Below, in pieces: positions 7,498-18,113 of a stretch of DNA of 64,000 nt. The notes under the pieces are model-generated. The model ran no database searches. It was given only the letters and a program-made list of their open reading frames with translations, and was not told the origin of the DNA. Positions within the stretch are counted from its first letter, which is position 1; every line of letters starts with the position of its first letter. A program made the translations under genes and the position numbers. This DNA comes from Ilyonectria destructans (lineage: Eukaryota; Ascomycota; Sordariomycetes; Hypocreales; Nectriaceae). The stretch is taken from NCBI GenBank assembly GCA_020740775.1, contig JAHEWK010000008.1:2418001-2482000 (forward strand), read 5' to 3'.

Positions 7498-10169
7498 ATG
7501 GCGAGCCCTGATTCTAAGACTGTGCTTCCTGAGGCTGAAGCGTCCTCATCCAGTGTTGTACCGCCAACCCGAATAACATCCTCCATTTCAGGCCCATCAA
7601 GGGCGTTTACGGATGGAGACAAACTAGGGCAGTTCCCTGCCTTGATTCCGTTCGAGCCGAAATCTCCTCCGACGAATAAGCACTACTTCGATGACTCCCT
7701 CTTGTCCAGCTCGCATGCCTTTAAGCCGTTTTCTTATGGCTTGGAGTTCCAGGCCATCTCACGGGCCCGAAAATCACAACAGCACTCCCGGTTTTCATGT
7801 AAAACCTGTAAATCTGCGAAGACAAGTCAACGGCCTGAGCCATATGCAATAAGAGGGTTCCGCAGCAAAGCTGAGCTAAACAAGCATATGCGACAGTATC
7901 ACGATTGGACCCCTTTTCCATGCGAATTCACCGGTTGTGAAGGGGTCGGGGCAAAAGGCTACTTCAGAAAAGGAGACCTCGACAGCCATCAAAGACTGAA
8001 ACATCTTGATCTAGATGTGGACGCGTCATTGCCTTCTCCGAATGAAGCATCTGCGTTGTGCCTCGACAGCCATCAAAGACTGAAACATCTTGATCTAGAT
8101 CTGGACGCGTTATTGCCTTCTCCAAATGAAGCATCTGCGTTGTACCTCGAGATGGATGAGAAGTCGGCGCCGCAGAGCCCTGGAACTCCCAAGGACAAGA
8201 TTGCTACTCCGACTTGCAATAGCGATCAAGACCCAGAGCCGGTGCCTGATATTCTCGATTCCACGAAAGCTCAAAAAGACAGCATTCAGGAAGATGGCGA
8301 GAAGGACCAAAGTTCAATAGATTGTTCCATCCCAAAGACCTGTCAAGATAACGCCTCCTCCAACGACAGTACACCGATATCTGCTCCCACGACGCAACTT
8401 TGGGGCTCCGATCTTGAGATTGATGGTATGATAGAACAGAGCAGCGAGACTACACTGGATTCACCCTCCGCACAATCATCTCGAGCTCCCTCGCCGTGGC
8501 AAGATGCTATCAACTCTCTTCCCAGTGAAGAGAGACGAGTTATGGATCACCTCTCCCGCTCCATTGCGTGGGTCCTGAGGAGTTCCCAAAGCCTCGAGAG
8601 CGATGTCGAGATGTCGCCTCAACCCGACACAACCGCATCAGATGACGCCTCAACTCTGGACGACCCAGGTACCGACTTGCTTCGGTCCAGGTCTGACTGC
8701 GCCGACGACTCCGAGACTCAGAGCCCGAATCAGAACCAAGCATCGAACAATCAGAGGACAACGTCAAGTTCGACTGGACAATCCCTGCGAAGATCTCGAG
8801 ATTCGGTCGAGGGAGATGGAAACGACGGCACCGGCTCATCGCTACCTTTCAAGCGACAAAAAACGACACAGAACGGGTCGTTCAAAAATATGAAGCGTTT
8901 ACGCTACGCTTGTCCCTACAACAAGTGGGATCCTCGCGGGTGTCCTCTGTGCTGTATGCCAAGTAACAAAAACCCGGAGGGGGGGGCGGAGACTTTCTCA
9001 AGAGTGAAGTACATTAGACATCACTCGCAACGGTTAGGGACTCATTATACTTATGAACTATAGGTCTCATACCTTCCGAAATCATGATATATCCGTGCGA
9101 TGTCAAAGATGTTGGGGATCGTTTCCCAGCAAGACAGAAACTTTGGCGCAACACAGCCAAAGAAATGACTGCATGGTCAAGGCATCACCGACGAAGTACT
9201 GGATGACTGAAGAACAAAGGCAACAGGTGCGAGGGCAGCGGTTCACTGGCTCTAGTGACGAGAACTGGTACCATTTGTTCCGGCTTCTTTTGCCTGATGT
9301 GCTTCTCAATGATGAGGATGGGAACTATATCTTGTCACCATGTGAGTCATTCCAAGCGAGCCTAAATCTCAAATTTATTAGTGAGACACGACTAACGAAG
9401 TACCTCAGATTACGTTCCGCTCAATGAATGCCGAATGCCGTCCATTTCTTCTGGACAAACATATCAGGAGACAACAAGAGACACCCAAGAGCTGCTACTG
9501 GCCTCGCCAACGCCGAATCTCCAGATCTCAAATCAATCGTTTATGTAACCTATTTCCCCGCTCAAATAAAGTTTCATAGGGCTAATATTGGGTTATTTTC
9601 AAAGTGACAACCTACCCCCAAATCCATTATCCTCGGGGCAGCCGGCGATTCCAAATAATGCTTGGTCTGACAGCCTCTCTGATTTCATGCTCGCCGCCAA
9701 TACGTCACTCACGGAGCAGCTGAACTCGATGCCAGGCAGCAATGGCGATACAACCACACAGTCTTCCTTTTTTCGGCAAAACGAACCATGGCCGGTGTTT
9801 GAGAACCCTAGCACGACATAATCGCAAGGAGCAACAAGGGAAACCAGTACTATCAACAACCAGAACTACAACCAGTTGTTGCCGGCATCTGTTGCACCAG
9901 CAGACCCACAATCACCGTCCGCTGCCTTCCTTGTATCCGACAACGAGCGCCTGAGACGGGGTAACCAGCAGCTCAGAACGCAAAGCACACAGCTACGCGA
10001 GGAGAGAGATGCGACACGGAGACGGCTAGAGAGAGTGCAAGGCCGAATAGACCTTTTGGAACAGTTGTTGGAGGACGTTTTGCACAGCGAGAAGTTGCCA
10101 CGAGAGGCTACTCGGAGACTTTTCGATATGACCTCGGCATTGGCAGACCTGAGGAATGAGGTATTGTAG
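7498..10169 (+). pseudogene. Fungal C2H2-like zinc-finger protein with an in-frame TAA
   Basis: The ATG at 7498 opens a protein with a first finger-like region (CKTCKSA...FRSKAELNKHMRQYHDW, then CEFTGCEGVG...DSHQRLKH, about residues 100-165). A long Ser/Asp-rich linker follows, then a conserved domain starting RYACPYNKWDPRGCPLCC. Introns at 9009-9063 (GTACAT), 9342-9408 (GTGAGT...GACTAAC...CTCAG) and 9545-9604 (GTAACC...GCTAAT) fit well. They produce a finger (RVKSHTFRNHDISVRCQRCW) and the segment WYHLFRLLLPDVLL...SPYYVP, typical of this family. Exon 4 meets TAA at 9819-9821. The same frame then runs on through SQGATRETSTINNQ to a coiled coil (NERLRRGNQQLRTQ...LLEQLLEDVL) ending at 10169. The likely original codon is CAA. 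A product of the first part alone may still be made. A role in transcription is only inferred. Confidence 0.65.
7978..8145. repeat. 84-bp tandem duplication inside the zinc-finger gene
   Basis: Two adjacent 84-bp units each encode LDSHQRLKHLDLD plus a Ser/Pro-rich spacer. They differ at only a few bases, so the second half of the zinc finger has been duplicated recently in frame. Confidence 0.85.
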
Positions 10170-10175
10170 AGGACA

Positions 10176-10829
10176 ACAAGAGTTACGCTTGGAGCGGCCA
10201 GGAATTAAATGTCATTACTGTTGAGGCGCTGCTTAACTGGCAGGCAAACCTTCCGTCAGTGTTACAAATTGATCTGGACGACCGCGAAACAACATATCTA
10301 CAGCACGTCATCTTACTTCAGTAAGTTTTCCGTAAGCTCGTTTCTTCGCTTCAAACTAACAATCCGGTAGCATGCAGTATCACCAAAATATCATCCACGC
10401 CCACCGACCCTGGATGTCGAGAACTTACGCTCAACCTACTCCCCCACAGGGCCCAGGCTCGTCGCACGCCCGCATGATGTGTATCGAATCCGCTTACGCG
10501 ATCGCAAAGCTCCTTCAGATCTACGAAGGGCGATATGCACTGCGTCGCATGAACATCCAAGGTGTCGGCATCGCCTGCTCGGCGGCTCTGCTCCTGATCT
10601 TTGCCAATGTCACCAACTTCAAGCGATACACAACTACCGATGTCGGACTGCACTTGAGTGCAGGCTTCAGGGCTCTTGACGAATTCGGCGCGACTTGGGA
10701 AAGCTCGCGCCGGACGACCTAGACCGGGCTGGACGGTTGAACAACCTCGGAGTTCGTCTAAGCGACAGATTCTCACGGACTGGAGCGATGGCAGACCTTG
10801 AGGAAGCCAAGGAATGCTTCCTCGATCCT
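10176..10829 (+). pseudogene. Chimeric relic: C-terminal half of a fungal transcription factor joined to a TPR fragment
   Basis: From about 10176 the frame reads SYAWSGQELNVITVEALLNW. A clear intron (10322-10370, GTAAGT...ACTAAC...GGTAG) joins ILLH to MQYHQNIIHAHRPWMSRTY. This is the hallmark region of the fungal-specific transcription factor domain of Zn2Cys6 proteins (HRPWMS, HARMMCIESAYAIAKLLQ, GVGIACSAALLLIFA, FRALDEFGATWESS). The DNA-binding part is absent. After WESSRRTT (stop 10722) an overlapping frame carries part of a TPR unit of the NB-ARC/TPR type (DRAGRLNNLGVRLSDRFSRT, then GAMADLEEA). The two families are not normally joined in this way, so the locus looks like two gene fragments brought together. 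Neither piece has a plausible own start. Confidence 0.7.
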
Positions 10830-11036
10830 GTCCCGCTTCACTTCCTTTTACAAAATCCGCCGTCATATTGTTCCTGTGCGAAAGGGCGCTCGACCGTCAT
10901 TGAAGCTAACTACTTTGACGTAGGGGACACCGCGAAGCCCCGACTGCGTAACCTCGGTGCGGCCTAGTCTCGAACGTCATCCTTCGCAGTTTTCCTTCCG
11001 ATGGCCTGTCCCAAGGCGGACGTCGGATCGGGACAG
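10825..11036. repeat. Mosaic repeat, inverted relative to 40911-41667
   Basis: 10825-10907 matches the reverse complement of 41585-41667, and 10908-11036 matches the reverse complement of 40911-41046. The two blocks are adjacent here but about 540 bp apart in the other copy, so this copy has an internal deletion. Confidence 0.8.
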
Positions 11037-11600
11037 GGCACCCGAAAGTGCGCACTTGGACTCCTTTGGAACTCGCAGGAGAGCGACTTCCGGATGGCCA
11101 AGGAAAGCACCTGCATCCGGCCGAAGTAGTGTGGCCCGCCTGGAGGTTCTTCGTTAGGTAGCTCAACACGGAGCACATCTACCCCAGACCACACACGATC
11201 CATCTACGGAGGGCTTCGATTGAGCCGCCTGAGCAAGTTATACCGTCTCTCGCACACCCGTTTCTGTGTGGCTATATGGCGCACTGGAAGAATCCAACTG
11301 AATGAGCCTGGGTCAAGGTTAGCGTAAACCATTCTGCCAGAACGATTGCACTTACGCCGGATTACGCTGTGGACGGGATGGGAGGGATCGGGCTCCCCTG
11401 TGGGATCGGGGGAAAGGCAAGCACTGGTACTGAGGTGTTAAGGGACAAAGAGGAAACTGAAAACACATGGAGGCTACTCCGCAATTCAAAGATGAGCGCT
11501 TTTAGAAGCATACGGAGGTCATATCAGACCATTTTGAGAAGACGCAGCCATTCTTGATCACCCAGGAAGTTCAAGATGTCAATACTTGGCGGAGGTCCGG
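11034..11600. repeat. ~565-bp dispersed direct repeat (partner 24535-25105)
   Basis: The two stretches align throughout, with scattered changes, many of them transitions. I see no protein, terminal repeats or target duplications that would name the element. It may be a non-autonomous or solo-LTR-like fragment. The following 220 bp to 11818 contain nothing recognisable. Confidence 0.75.
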
Positions 11601-11818
11601 ACGTTGCCGGCAAATTTCGGCGCAAACACAGTGAGGCGTTTCCTGATCGAATATCCTGAGGCACCGCTCATGAGGCTGGGTAATTGCACATGTCAATGGT
11701 AAAATGGGACTAACACTGAGGGAAACTAATCGACTTGAATTACTAATATCTCCAAGATTCGAAATAACTTTACTTAAGCAGTTTTCCAGTAGGTTCTACC
11801 TACCAGAGATAAGCGGGT

Positions 11819-12472
11819 TTATAAACAGGGTTCAGGAAGGACGGCCGGCGCCTCGGTATGGGCGCCCCGCTCGAGGAGCAGCCGCATGACGGCCTCGTGC
11901 CCGCTCGCGGCGGCCCACGATAGCGGCGTCCCGCCCCACTTGTCCGCCGCCTCGATGTGGGCGCCCCGGTCGAGGAGGAGCCGCACGACGGCCTCGTGCC
12001 CCTTCTCGGCGGCCCTCGACAGCGGCGTCAGGCCATGCGAATCTTTAGCGTCGACATTAATGCTAACTTGGTCCGCCATTTCCAAAATAGCCCATAACGC
12101 TCCTGCTACTCCATACCTCGACATAACGTGTACTAGACTAGTCCCTTTTGGCGGACAGTCACGAGAATATGACTCCGATATCCCGTAAATACGCACCCAT
12201 CGTTCTACAAGAGTGTTTGATGGCCCTGCGAAATATTCCAGAAGATCCTCTTGAGGGACACTTCTAGCATCACTTTGCTTCATGTGCGCTACCCACGAGG
12301 TCGTGGCGTAATGCAGGAAAGGAAACCCGGATATCAAGCGGTAACGCTCTTGACTTGCTGACCGACCGATCTCCTCCATTGCCAAGTACCGTATGCAGGT
12401 CCTAGAAAGCCGATAGTGTGGCCCACATCCTCCAATCCCCTGTGATGTAGTCCATCTCCAGCCTTTAAACAC
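11819..12472 (-). pseudogene. NLR C-terminal relic with GC-rich ankyrin repeats
   Basis: The reverse strand from 12472 reads a segment typical of the end of the post-NACHT region ([27 protein letters not shown]). Two and a half ankyrin units follow ([21 protein letters not shown], then [21 protein letters not shown]). There is no ATG near the 5' end, an in-frame stop lies just upstream, and all NACHT sequence is missing. The ankyrin part is visibly richer in G and C than the preceding part, as if the repeats came from another array. It is probably a non-functional remnant of a different NLR from the one at the window start. Confidence 0.7.
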
Positions 12473-13541
12473 TAGATATCCTACATATCAAGCCTCCTCA
12501 TTGGAAAACCCTATAGGGATAAAAAACCAACAAGTACAAACGCAACTGGTGTTTTCCCTGAGCCGCGAACCACACACCTGCAAAAAAAAAAATTCAGCCA
12601 AACGCTCGTTTCGTGCGTGTCTGCGTGAGGAATTGGGATTGCGATTTATGTTTACGGCCTGGTATGACCCTATTTGCTGCTGGAATCCACGCGGGAACGG
12701 CCGGGATCTCGACACCCACACCAAGGACTTGGACTGACTGTCACGGGGCCATGGAGAGGACGCAGGCGCAGACGCAGACGCAACAACCAAGGACATGCCG
12801 AGGCTACCCGACACACTTCTGGATGCGTCCGACGGAGCCAGATGTCTGGCCCGACGAATCCTTCAAGAGAGCCCAAAGGCCGCCTCTTTCGCCTTCTAAT
12901 CAGCCTCTTTTTTGCCTCCTTGTCCGTGCCGCCGAATCTGCGAGGTCCGAAACACCGCCCCCTCCACGTCAACCGCTGCCTTTTCGGGAGCTGCCGCCTC
13001 GCCGCAAGGTTGTTTGGATCTGGATATGCGTATGTACCCAACCTATTTTCGCAAATAGACAGTATGGAAATGCCAATATATACAATACGCTTACAATCCC
13101 GCTAGTGCTGCTGTAGGCATGAAGGTATGAAAGTCAGCGTCGATCCCTGTCCGCACTGCGGCATCCCTCGTTGTCCCAACTGCAACACTCAGCGCCTCCA
13201 CATACGCGGCGGCTCCAACGGTCTTCCTGCACCCGAAGACGAGGAAGATTTCCTAGATTGATCCTGGCGTCCGGCGTTTCAAAAGTATGTCGATTTTTTG
13301 GGTTTGGAGGTGCGAAGATGAAAAGTGGCACAGAAGATGCAGACAATGTATTTCCCATACTCCAGGATAAAAAGGAAATTGCATCGTTAGCCAGACCTAC
13401 AAAAGCCGGCGTCGAAAGAATGTGAACGGTTGTGATGGTGATGCGTAGTATTATCGTTGAGAGATCAGTCTTGGGCTGACCTCCTTAGATAGCTAGGTCC
13501 TCCAGATCTCGCCCCCGCGGGATGGTTTCAACCGGACCAAG
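12473..13541. other. No gene recognised
   Basis: Several overlapping frames around 12488-13116 have Arg/Pro-rich, low-information translations and look like shadows. No domain or splice structure was found. Confidence 0.4.
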
Positions 13542-14645
13542 ATGACCACCAAGCTGAAACAGCCCCGGGGGCGAATACGGCGCCGCTGCCGCCGTGTGGT
13601 GACTGCCACTACCCCTGGGGTCGATCGGCCTCAGCCTGATCCGTGGCTGGCTCTGTTCCCGCCTGGGACTGCAATTATAGCAAAGGACGAGAACCAGCCG
13701 GGCCTCCAAATTCCGTTGCTTGCCCTCGAAGACGAAATCGACTCGGATTTCAACGAGATACGATTTGCCATCTTGCCTGGTTCACCTTCTCAGTTATGGG
13801 AGCGTGTTGCGCAGGAAGTCGAAGATTTCTGTGTGGGATTCGAGTTCGTTCTCCAGAATTGTGTCACTGTAGCTTCTGCACCGTCACAGATTCAAGATTC
13901 ACTGCATCAAACCCGAGTATGGGTATCTGATTGAAGCGGAACCTCCGAGAACTCGACCTTCCTGCGGAACTATGGGGGGATATTCTCTGCTCTCCAGTTG
14001 TATGAGATGTTGAAAAGAAGGTACGTGGGAACCCCTCCCTAACGCCGTGTAAGTAAATGTCTGTTGACTTAACACTCATCTTGAAGCGGCTATCAGAAAG
14101 ACCTGCAGACCGGACCAATATACCACTCACGGCGAATGTAAGTGTTCTGAATCTTACTCTGTTTGAGCTGAAACTGACCATGTCTCTCTAGATATATTAA
14201 TCATCCAGATGGACCTTGCATTTTGAGCTTGATCAAGACTGCTCCTTTATCGCCATACCAAGGTTACAGGGAACTCCTGGCCAACTATCTTACCACCACA
14301 CCCGAACCACGCATCCGCGTCTATGATTCTGACATGTGGAACGGGTGCTTCATCATCCTTTTCAACCTCCCGTGCTTGGCCATCATCTACGAGGACTGGA
14401 AGGATACTCGGACTATTGGAGACAGAGCAGAGCTCCGCCATCGGTTCGATCCGTCCTTCCTGATCTCCAAGAATCCAACAGAAGTAATGCGGGATGAGAA
14501 ACGAGGCAAGATGACTCCAAGATTCCTTCATGAAGTGAACTTTTCCTTGATGGTGACTGGAAAGAGCGATACATATTGGACTGCTGTCTGCCTCAACGAA
14601 GACTCCTTCGAACGCAATCCTAGGTTGGATGCAGCGGCTGTGTGA
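13542..14645 (+). CDS. Hypothetical protein, about 302 aa, four exons
   Basis: The model uses ATG 13542 with exons 13542-13922, 13998-14020, 14087-14137 and 14192-14645. Introns are 75, 66 and 54 nt (GTATCT...CTCCAG, GTACGT...TTGAAG, GTAAGT...CTGAC...CTCTAG), and the exons total 303 codons. The frame is continuous across the last two junctions (KRSGYQKDLQTGPIYHSRR, then IYINHPDGPCILSLIKTAPL). The N-terminus is basic, and the middle reads SQLWERVAQEVEDFCVGFEF. The first intron is the least certain: reading through it meets TGA at 13932. I do not recognise the family; composition and multiple introns argue for a real cytosolic or nuclear protein. Confidence 0.5.
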
Positions 14646-15557
14646 TGGTAGCCATGCTAATGGAATGGCGGATTCCTGGTTTCTAGAGGATCTGGCAGTG
14701 GGCGCGACGGAAAGAATCGGGACGAGGTGCAGGCCCGATTGCAGCATAGACTCAAGGCCACGGCGACATTGGCACCCAACTGGTATCAAAAGTCTCACCG
14801 AGATTGATCACGGGAGGGTGACAGCGTGTGACCTCTTGCATGACGAGGCAACTGCACGCCAGCGAAGATGCTATGCATGCAACTTAATGCGACTTAATGC
14901 AACACTGCCGCCCTACATCAGCATTGGAGCGGGATGCCGCAAACGTTTGGGGGGGTCAGGCTGCATGACCCGGCGCGACGGCAGAAGGCGGAAGGCAGAT
15001 CGCATTGATTCCGGGGGAAGCGACACGCGGAGCGGGAACACGGGATGGCATCATGGTACAGGATGGCACAGGATGGCACAGGATGGCACAGGATGGCTGC
15101 CCGAAGTGCAACTCGTTGGCCAGCGCGTTGGCTATCGGCCGATAATCCGGTGAGTGTTGGCGTCGCGATTGAGTCACGCCGCGATAGGAAGCATCACCAG
15201 CCAATAGCCCACGTCCGCCTTGCAACCGCCCTCCGACCGCAGCCTGTCATGGCCAATAACGACAAATAACGACATATGCGGCATGCCAGCGCATCACGCA
15301 GCTTCGTCGACGCTGCGAATCGCATGCCTTCTTACATGCGCAAATCAAGGCGGACTTGACGACTATCAGGCATTCGCTTCGGTGACGCATCGCTAATACC
15401 CTCTTGCTGCCCGACTCCGACTGCCCGCTCCGCCAAGTTCTACTCATATTGAGTGGTCGCCCTCGATTCCCATCGCAGCTGGCGTCGTCACGAGGCAACC
15501 AAATCTCGTTCTAGTTTGTGTATTGACAACCGCCTATCATCTTTTATTATCGCCGCC
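14646..15557. other. No gene recognised
   Basis: This interval contains the 10-bp tandem array at 15058-15097. The frame 14629-15153 is low in information and partly made of that array. Confidence 0.4.
15058..15097. repeat. 10-bp tandem repeat x4 (ACAGGATGGC)
   Basis: Four perfect tandem units are visible; no function is apparent. Confidence 0.85.
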
Positions 15558-16684
15558 ATGGCGACGTGTACCGTCAACGGCCTCAGGACTTGCTCGGGAA
15601 ACTAGGGCTGGACACTCCTGTACCGGACTTCCCGGGCGGGGACATTGTGCACAATCCCCAGGACATATTCCGAGCCTATCTGGCCGACACATTGCAGAAA
15701 CTGGTCGAGGTCGACAGGGTGGTCGCCTACGATGCCATCCAGCCGTCCAACATGACAGGAATGGGGGACCTTGTGATTGTCTCGCCGAGACTGAGGCTCA
15801 AGGATATCAAGCCGAAGGATCTAGTCTCAGATCTCGCTCACAGAGTACGCTCGCCGAACTCGCACAGGAAGGTATCGTCAGCACTAACACGTGTCGTTTG
15901 TCATTAGCTGCCTCGATCGCCGCCCTTTGCATGCCCCATCCCCGATGGAATCCATTTGCGTGTCTTGTCGTCGCCCAATACACTGTCGCGGCTTCTGCTG
16001 CCGTACGTCCATAACCAAAACACATCATACGGATACGATGACTCTGTTGGATTGGTTGACGGGAATGCCCCAGGAGGTCCTAAGAAGAAGGTGATTGTGG
16101 AATTCTCGTCGCCCAATATGGCCAGCGAATTCCAAGTTTCACACCTGCGCAGCACCCTCATTGGCGCGTACGTTGCTAATATCCATGCCGGTATGGGGTG
16201 GGATGTCATCAAGATGAACTACCTTGGTGATTGAGGAAAGCAGATCGGCCTTCTTGCGGCCGGCTGGCAGAGGTTTGGATCGGAGGAAGAGTTTCAGAAA
16301 GCCCCTCTCCAACATCTTCTCCAAGTGAATCACAAGATCGAGGAACTTTTCAAGCTGGAGCAGGAGGAATGCAAGATAGCCAAGGGCGAAGGAAAGGACG
16401 TTACCGAAATCGAGTCGCGTGGCTTGTACGCGGAGAGAGATGAGTTTTTCAAGAAGATGGAGGACAAGGAGCCCGAGGCTATTGCCCTTTGGCAGCGCTT
16501 CCGCGATGCGACGGTGGAGGATTACAAAGCATCATATGGGCGGCTTGGTATTCAGTTCGATGAATACTCCGGGGAGTCGCAGGCCAGCCCCGAGTCCATC
16601 GAAGAGGTTGAAACGGCACTGAAAGAGAAGGGTGTCTACGAGGAACATGAAGGCGCATGGACTATCGACTATTCAAAGCATGAC
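15558..16684 (+). pseudogene. Arginyl-tRNA synthetase 5' fragment, decayed
   Basis: The translation follows cytosolic ArgRS from the N-terminal additional domain (LLGKLGLDTPVPDFPGGDI, RAYLADTLQKLVEVDRVVAY) to the catalytic core (KKKVIVEFSSPNMASEFQ, HLRSTLIGAYVANIHAGMGW, MNYLGD) and WTIDYSKH. It is broken at several points: a frame change after the ATG, another near 15840, TGA at 16232-16234 where the family has Trp in GDWGKQ, and loss of everything after SKH. The HIGH-like signature is altered (QVSHLRS where the family has a Gly before His). A short intron (about 15872-15908, CACTAAC branch) is still readable. The fragment ends near 16680, where rhodanese sequence begins in another frame. It cannot charge tRNA; a functional copy must exist elsewhere. 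Confidence 0.85.
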
Positions 16685-17064
16685 TGGTGGATGTCCGCCG
16701 GACGGACTGGGAGGGTGGCACTGTCGCCACCTCCATCAACCTCCCCGCACATACCTTCTACCAAACTCGAGCTGTCGTCTATCAGCTTTGCAAGCAGACA
16801 GGCATTCGAAGAATCATTTTCTACTGCGGTAAGTGGTTGTTCGGAATTTACTAACTGCTGCTGACAATCCCCGTTGCAAACAGGAAGCTGTGGAAGCAGA
16901 GGCCCGCGCTGCGCCGGGTGGATGCAAGACTACCTCAACGAGGTGGGGGAGATTGACATCAAAGCCGAAATCCTTGCTGGGGGATCAAGGGGTGGCAGAA
17001 GGTGTACGGGGGAAGGTTAATGGATTCGTATGACGAGAAAACTTGGGCAGAACAGAGCAAATAG
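16685..17064 (+). pseudogene. Rhodanese (Cdc25/arsenate reductase-like) 3' fragment with frameshift
   Basis: Starting near 16685 the frame reads LVDVRRTDWEGGTVATS, INLPAHTFYQ and VVYQLCKQTGIRRIIFYCG. An intron at 16830-16885 (GTAAGT...TACTAAC...AACAG) leads to SCGSRGPRCAGWMQDYLNE. The loop C-X5-R (CGSCGSR) is the phosphatase/reductase active site of this rhodanese family. Near 16979-16983 a run of five G puts the reading out of frame; with six G it would continue AGGIKGWQKVYGGRL to EQSK and stop at 17062. The N-terminal part is replaced by the ArgRS fragment. The gene ends 158 bp from the convergent SmG gene. Confidence 0.8.
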
Positions 17065-17221
17065 GATTTGGTCGGGACCGGTCTGAGGGTATTCCCTTTC
17101 CTGGTATCTAGCAAGATAGACCTAAATAAATAGTCTCATGGACATATCTCATTTTCGACCACAAACGCCAAGCAAGCATCTTAAACTTCCATCCTCCTCT
17201 CGTCCGTCCCATCGTCGTCGT

Positions 17222-17724
17222 TTATCGGTGGTGTGAGCGGTCGTCGCCGCCGATTCGTTCCAGCGCCTCGAGCATGACCACGGAGTTGCCGCGAATGACC
17301 TATCGCCAACATCAGTATCAGTACGGTACAACACACAGGGGCATAGGCGATCAAGGGAGACGTACGGCCATGCCGATTCGGACTTTCTCGCCGCCCTCCT
17401 TCTCCTCCACCGCTTCGTCCAGCACGAGGTTCAAGAACACCTGGTTCGGTCGGCCTAGCCCGGCGGAAAACATGGTGCAATAATTCTATCGCCTACATCG
17501 TAGCCACGGAGGACGCCAATAACCTTGCGACTGCCGTTCAGCTGGACAAACAGTCGCTTGTCGAGGTACTAGGTAGAAAAGTTAGCATGTTGATTTTGGT
17601 CGTCGGGTCGCAGGACTGGTTGTGGCGGGGGACTCCCCTGCCACAGAGGCAGTGGAGGAACAAGTTAGGATCTGAACATGGGGGTTATAAATACCTTCTT
17701 CAACTCAGGTTGGGCGGGCGCCAT
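17222..17724 (-). CDS. SMX2: Small nuclear ribonucleoprotein G (SmG)
   Basis: Four exons on the reverse strand (17724-17695, 17568-17497, 17440-17366, 17299-17222) encode an Sm-fold protein of about 84 aa. The Sm1 motif is KRLFVQLNGSRKVIGVLRGY and the Sm2 motif is VIRGNSVVMLEALERI, the second being diagnostic for SmG. Introns are 126, 56 and 66 nt with normal borders. SmG is one of seven proteins of the ring on U1, U2, U4 and U5 snRNAs in the spliceosome. The coding sequence is intact, although its neighbours on both sides are truncated genes; it may be a duplicate of the essential gene or the only copy. A ~200-bp divergent promoter separates it from 17932. Confidence 0.9.
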
Positions 17725-17931
17725 CTTGAGTAGGTAGTCAATATGATATCTTGGGCGCTGTCTGTTGCGACGCGATGGCGGGAGCTTGAGCTTCTGCTTC
17801 GCATCCCCGTCAGAAAACTTTAGTCACGTGGTGATAAGATAACAATACCGCTGGTCAACAGCGCCCGGCGCAACTTTCAAGACCTCGCAAGATTCAACTT
17901 CGAGCGCGCCGCACTTGATAATTCTTTCGAA

Positions 17932-18075
17932 ATGAGCTCTTTTGGGGCGAAGCGCAAAGCAAAGGTCATCAAGGTGGTGGATGACGATGAGCCTGCCGCA
18001 GAACCAGCTACCACTAGCATCGGCGACGCGACGAAAGCTGAACTCGTATTTATCACGATACACCTTATAGCTTAG
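17932..18075 (+). pseudogene. Truncated N-terminus of a nuclear protein (resembles fungal NTR2/GCFC-like N-termini)
   Basis: The ATG at 17932 begins MSSFGAKRKAKVIKVVDDDE followed by an acidic, Pro/Ala-rich stretch, then about 10 unrelated codons and a stop at 18075. The start resembles proteins of the nineteen-complex-related 2 / GC-rich binding factor group, but I cannot be sure from so short a piece. Similarity seems to end near 18045, just before the NLR remnant. The divergent arrangement with SmG looks like a normal gene pair whose second member was cut off. Confidence 0.4.
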
Positions 18076-18113
18076 TAGACGTACTGATTGTTTGATACGT
18101 GCGAGCGCAGCTT

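Noticed and set aside
9008..9064. A 31-nt intron from GTTAGG to the acceptor at 9063 in the zinc-finger gene
   Set aside because: Too short. The 55-nt intron from GTACAT at 9009 gives a better match to the family pattern RVK-x-H...RC-x2-C.
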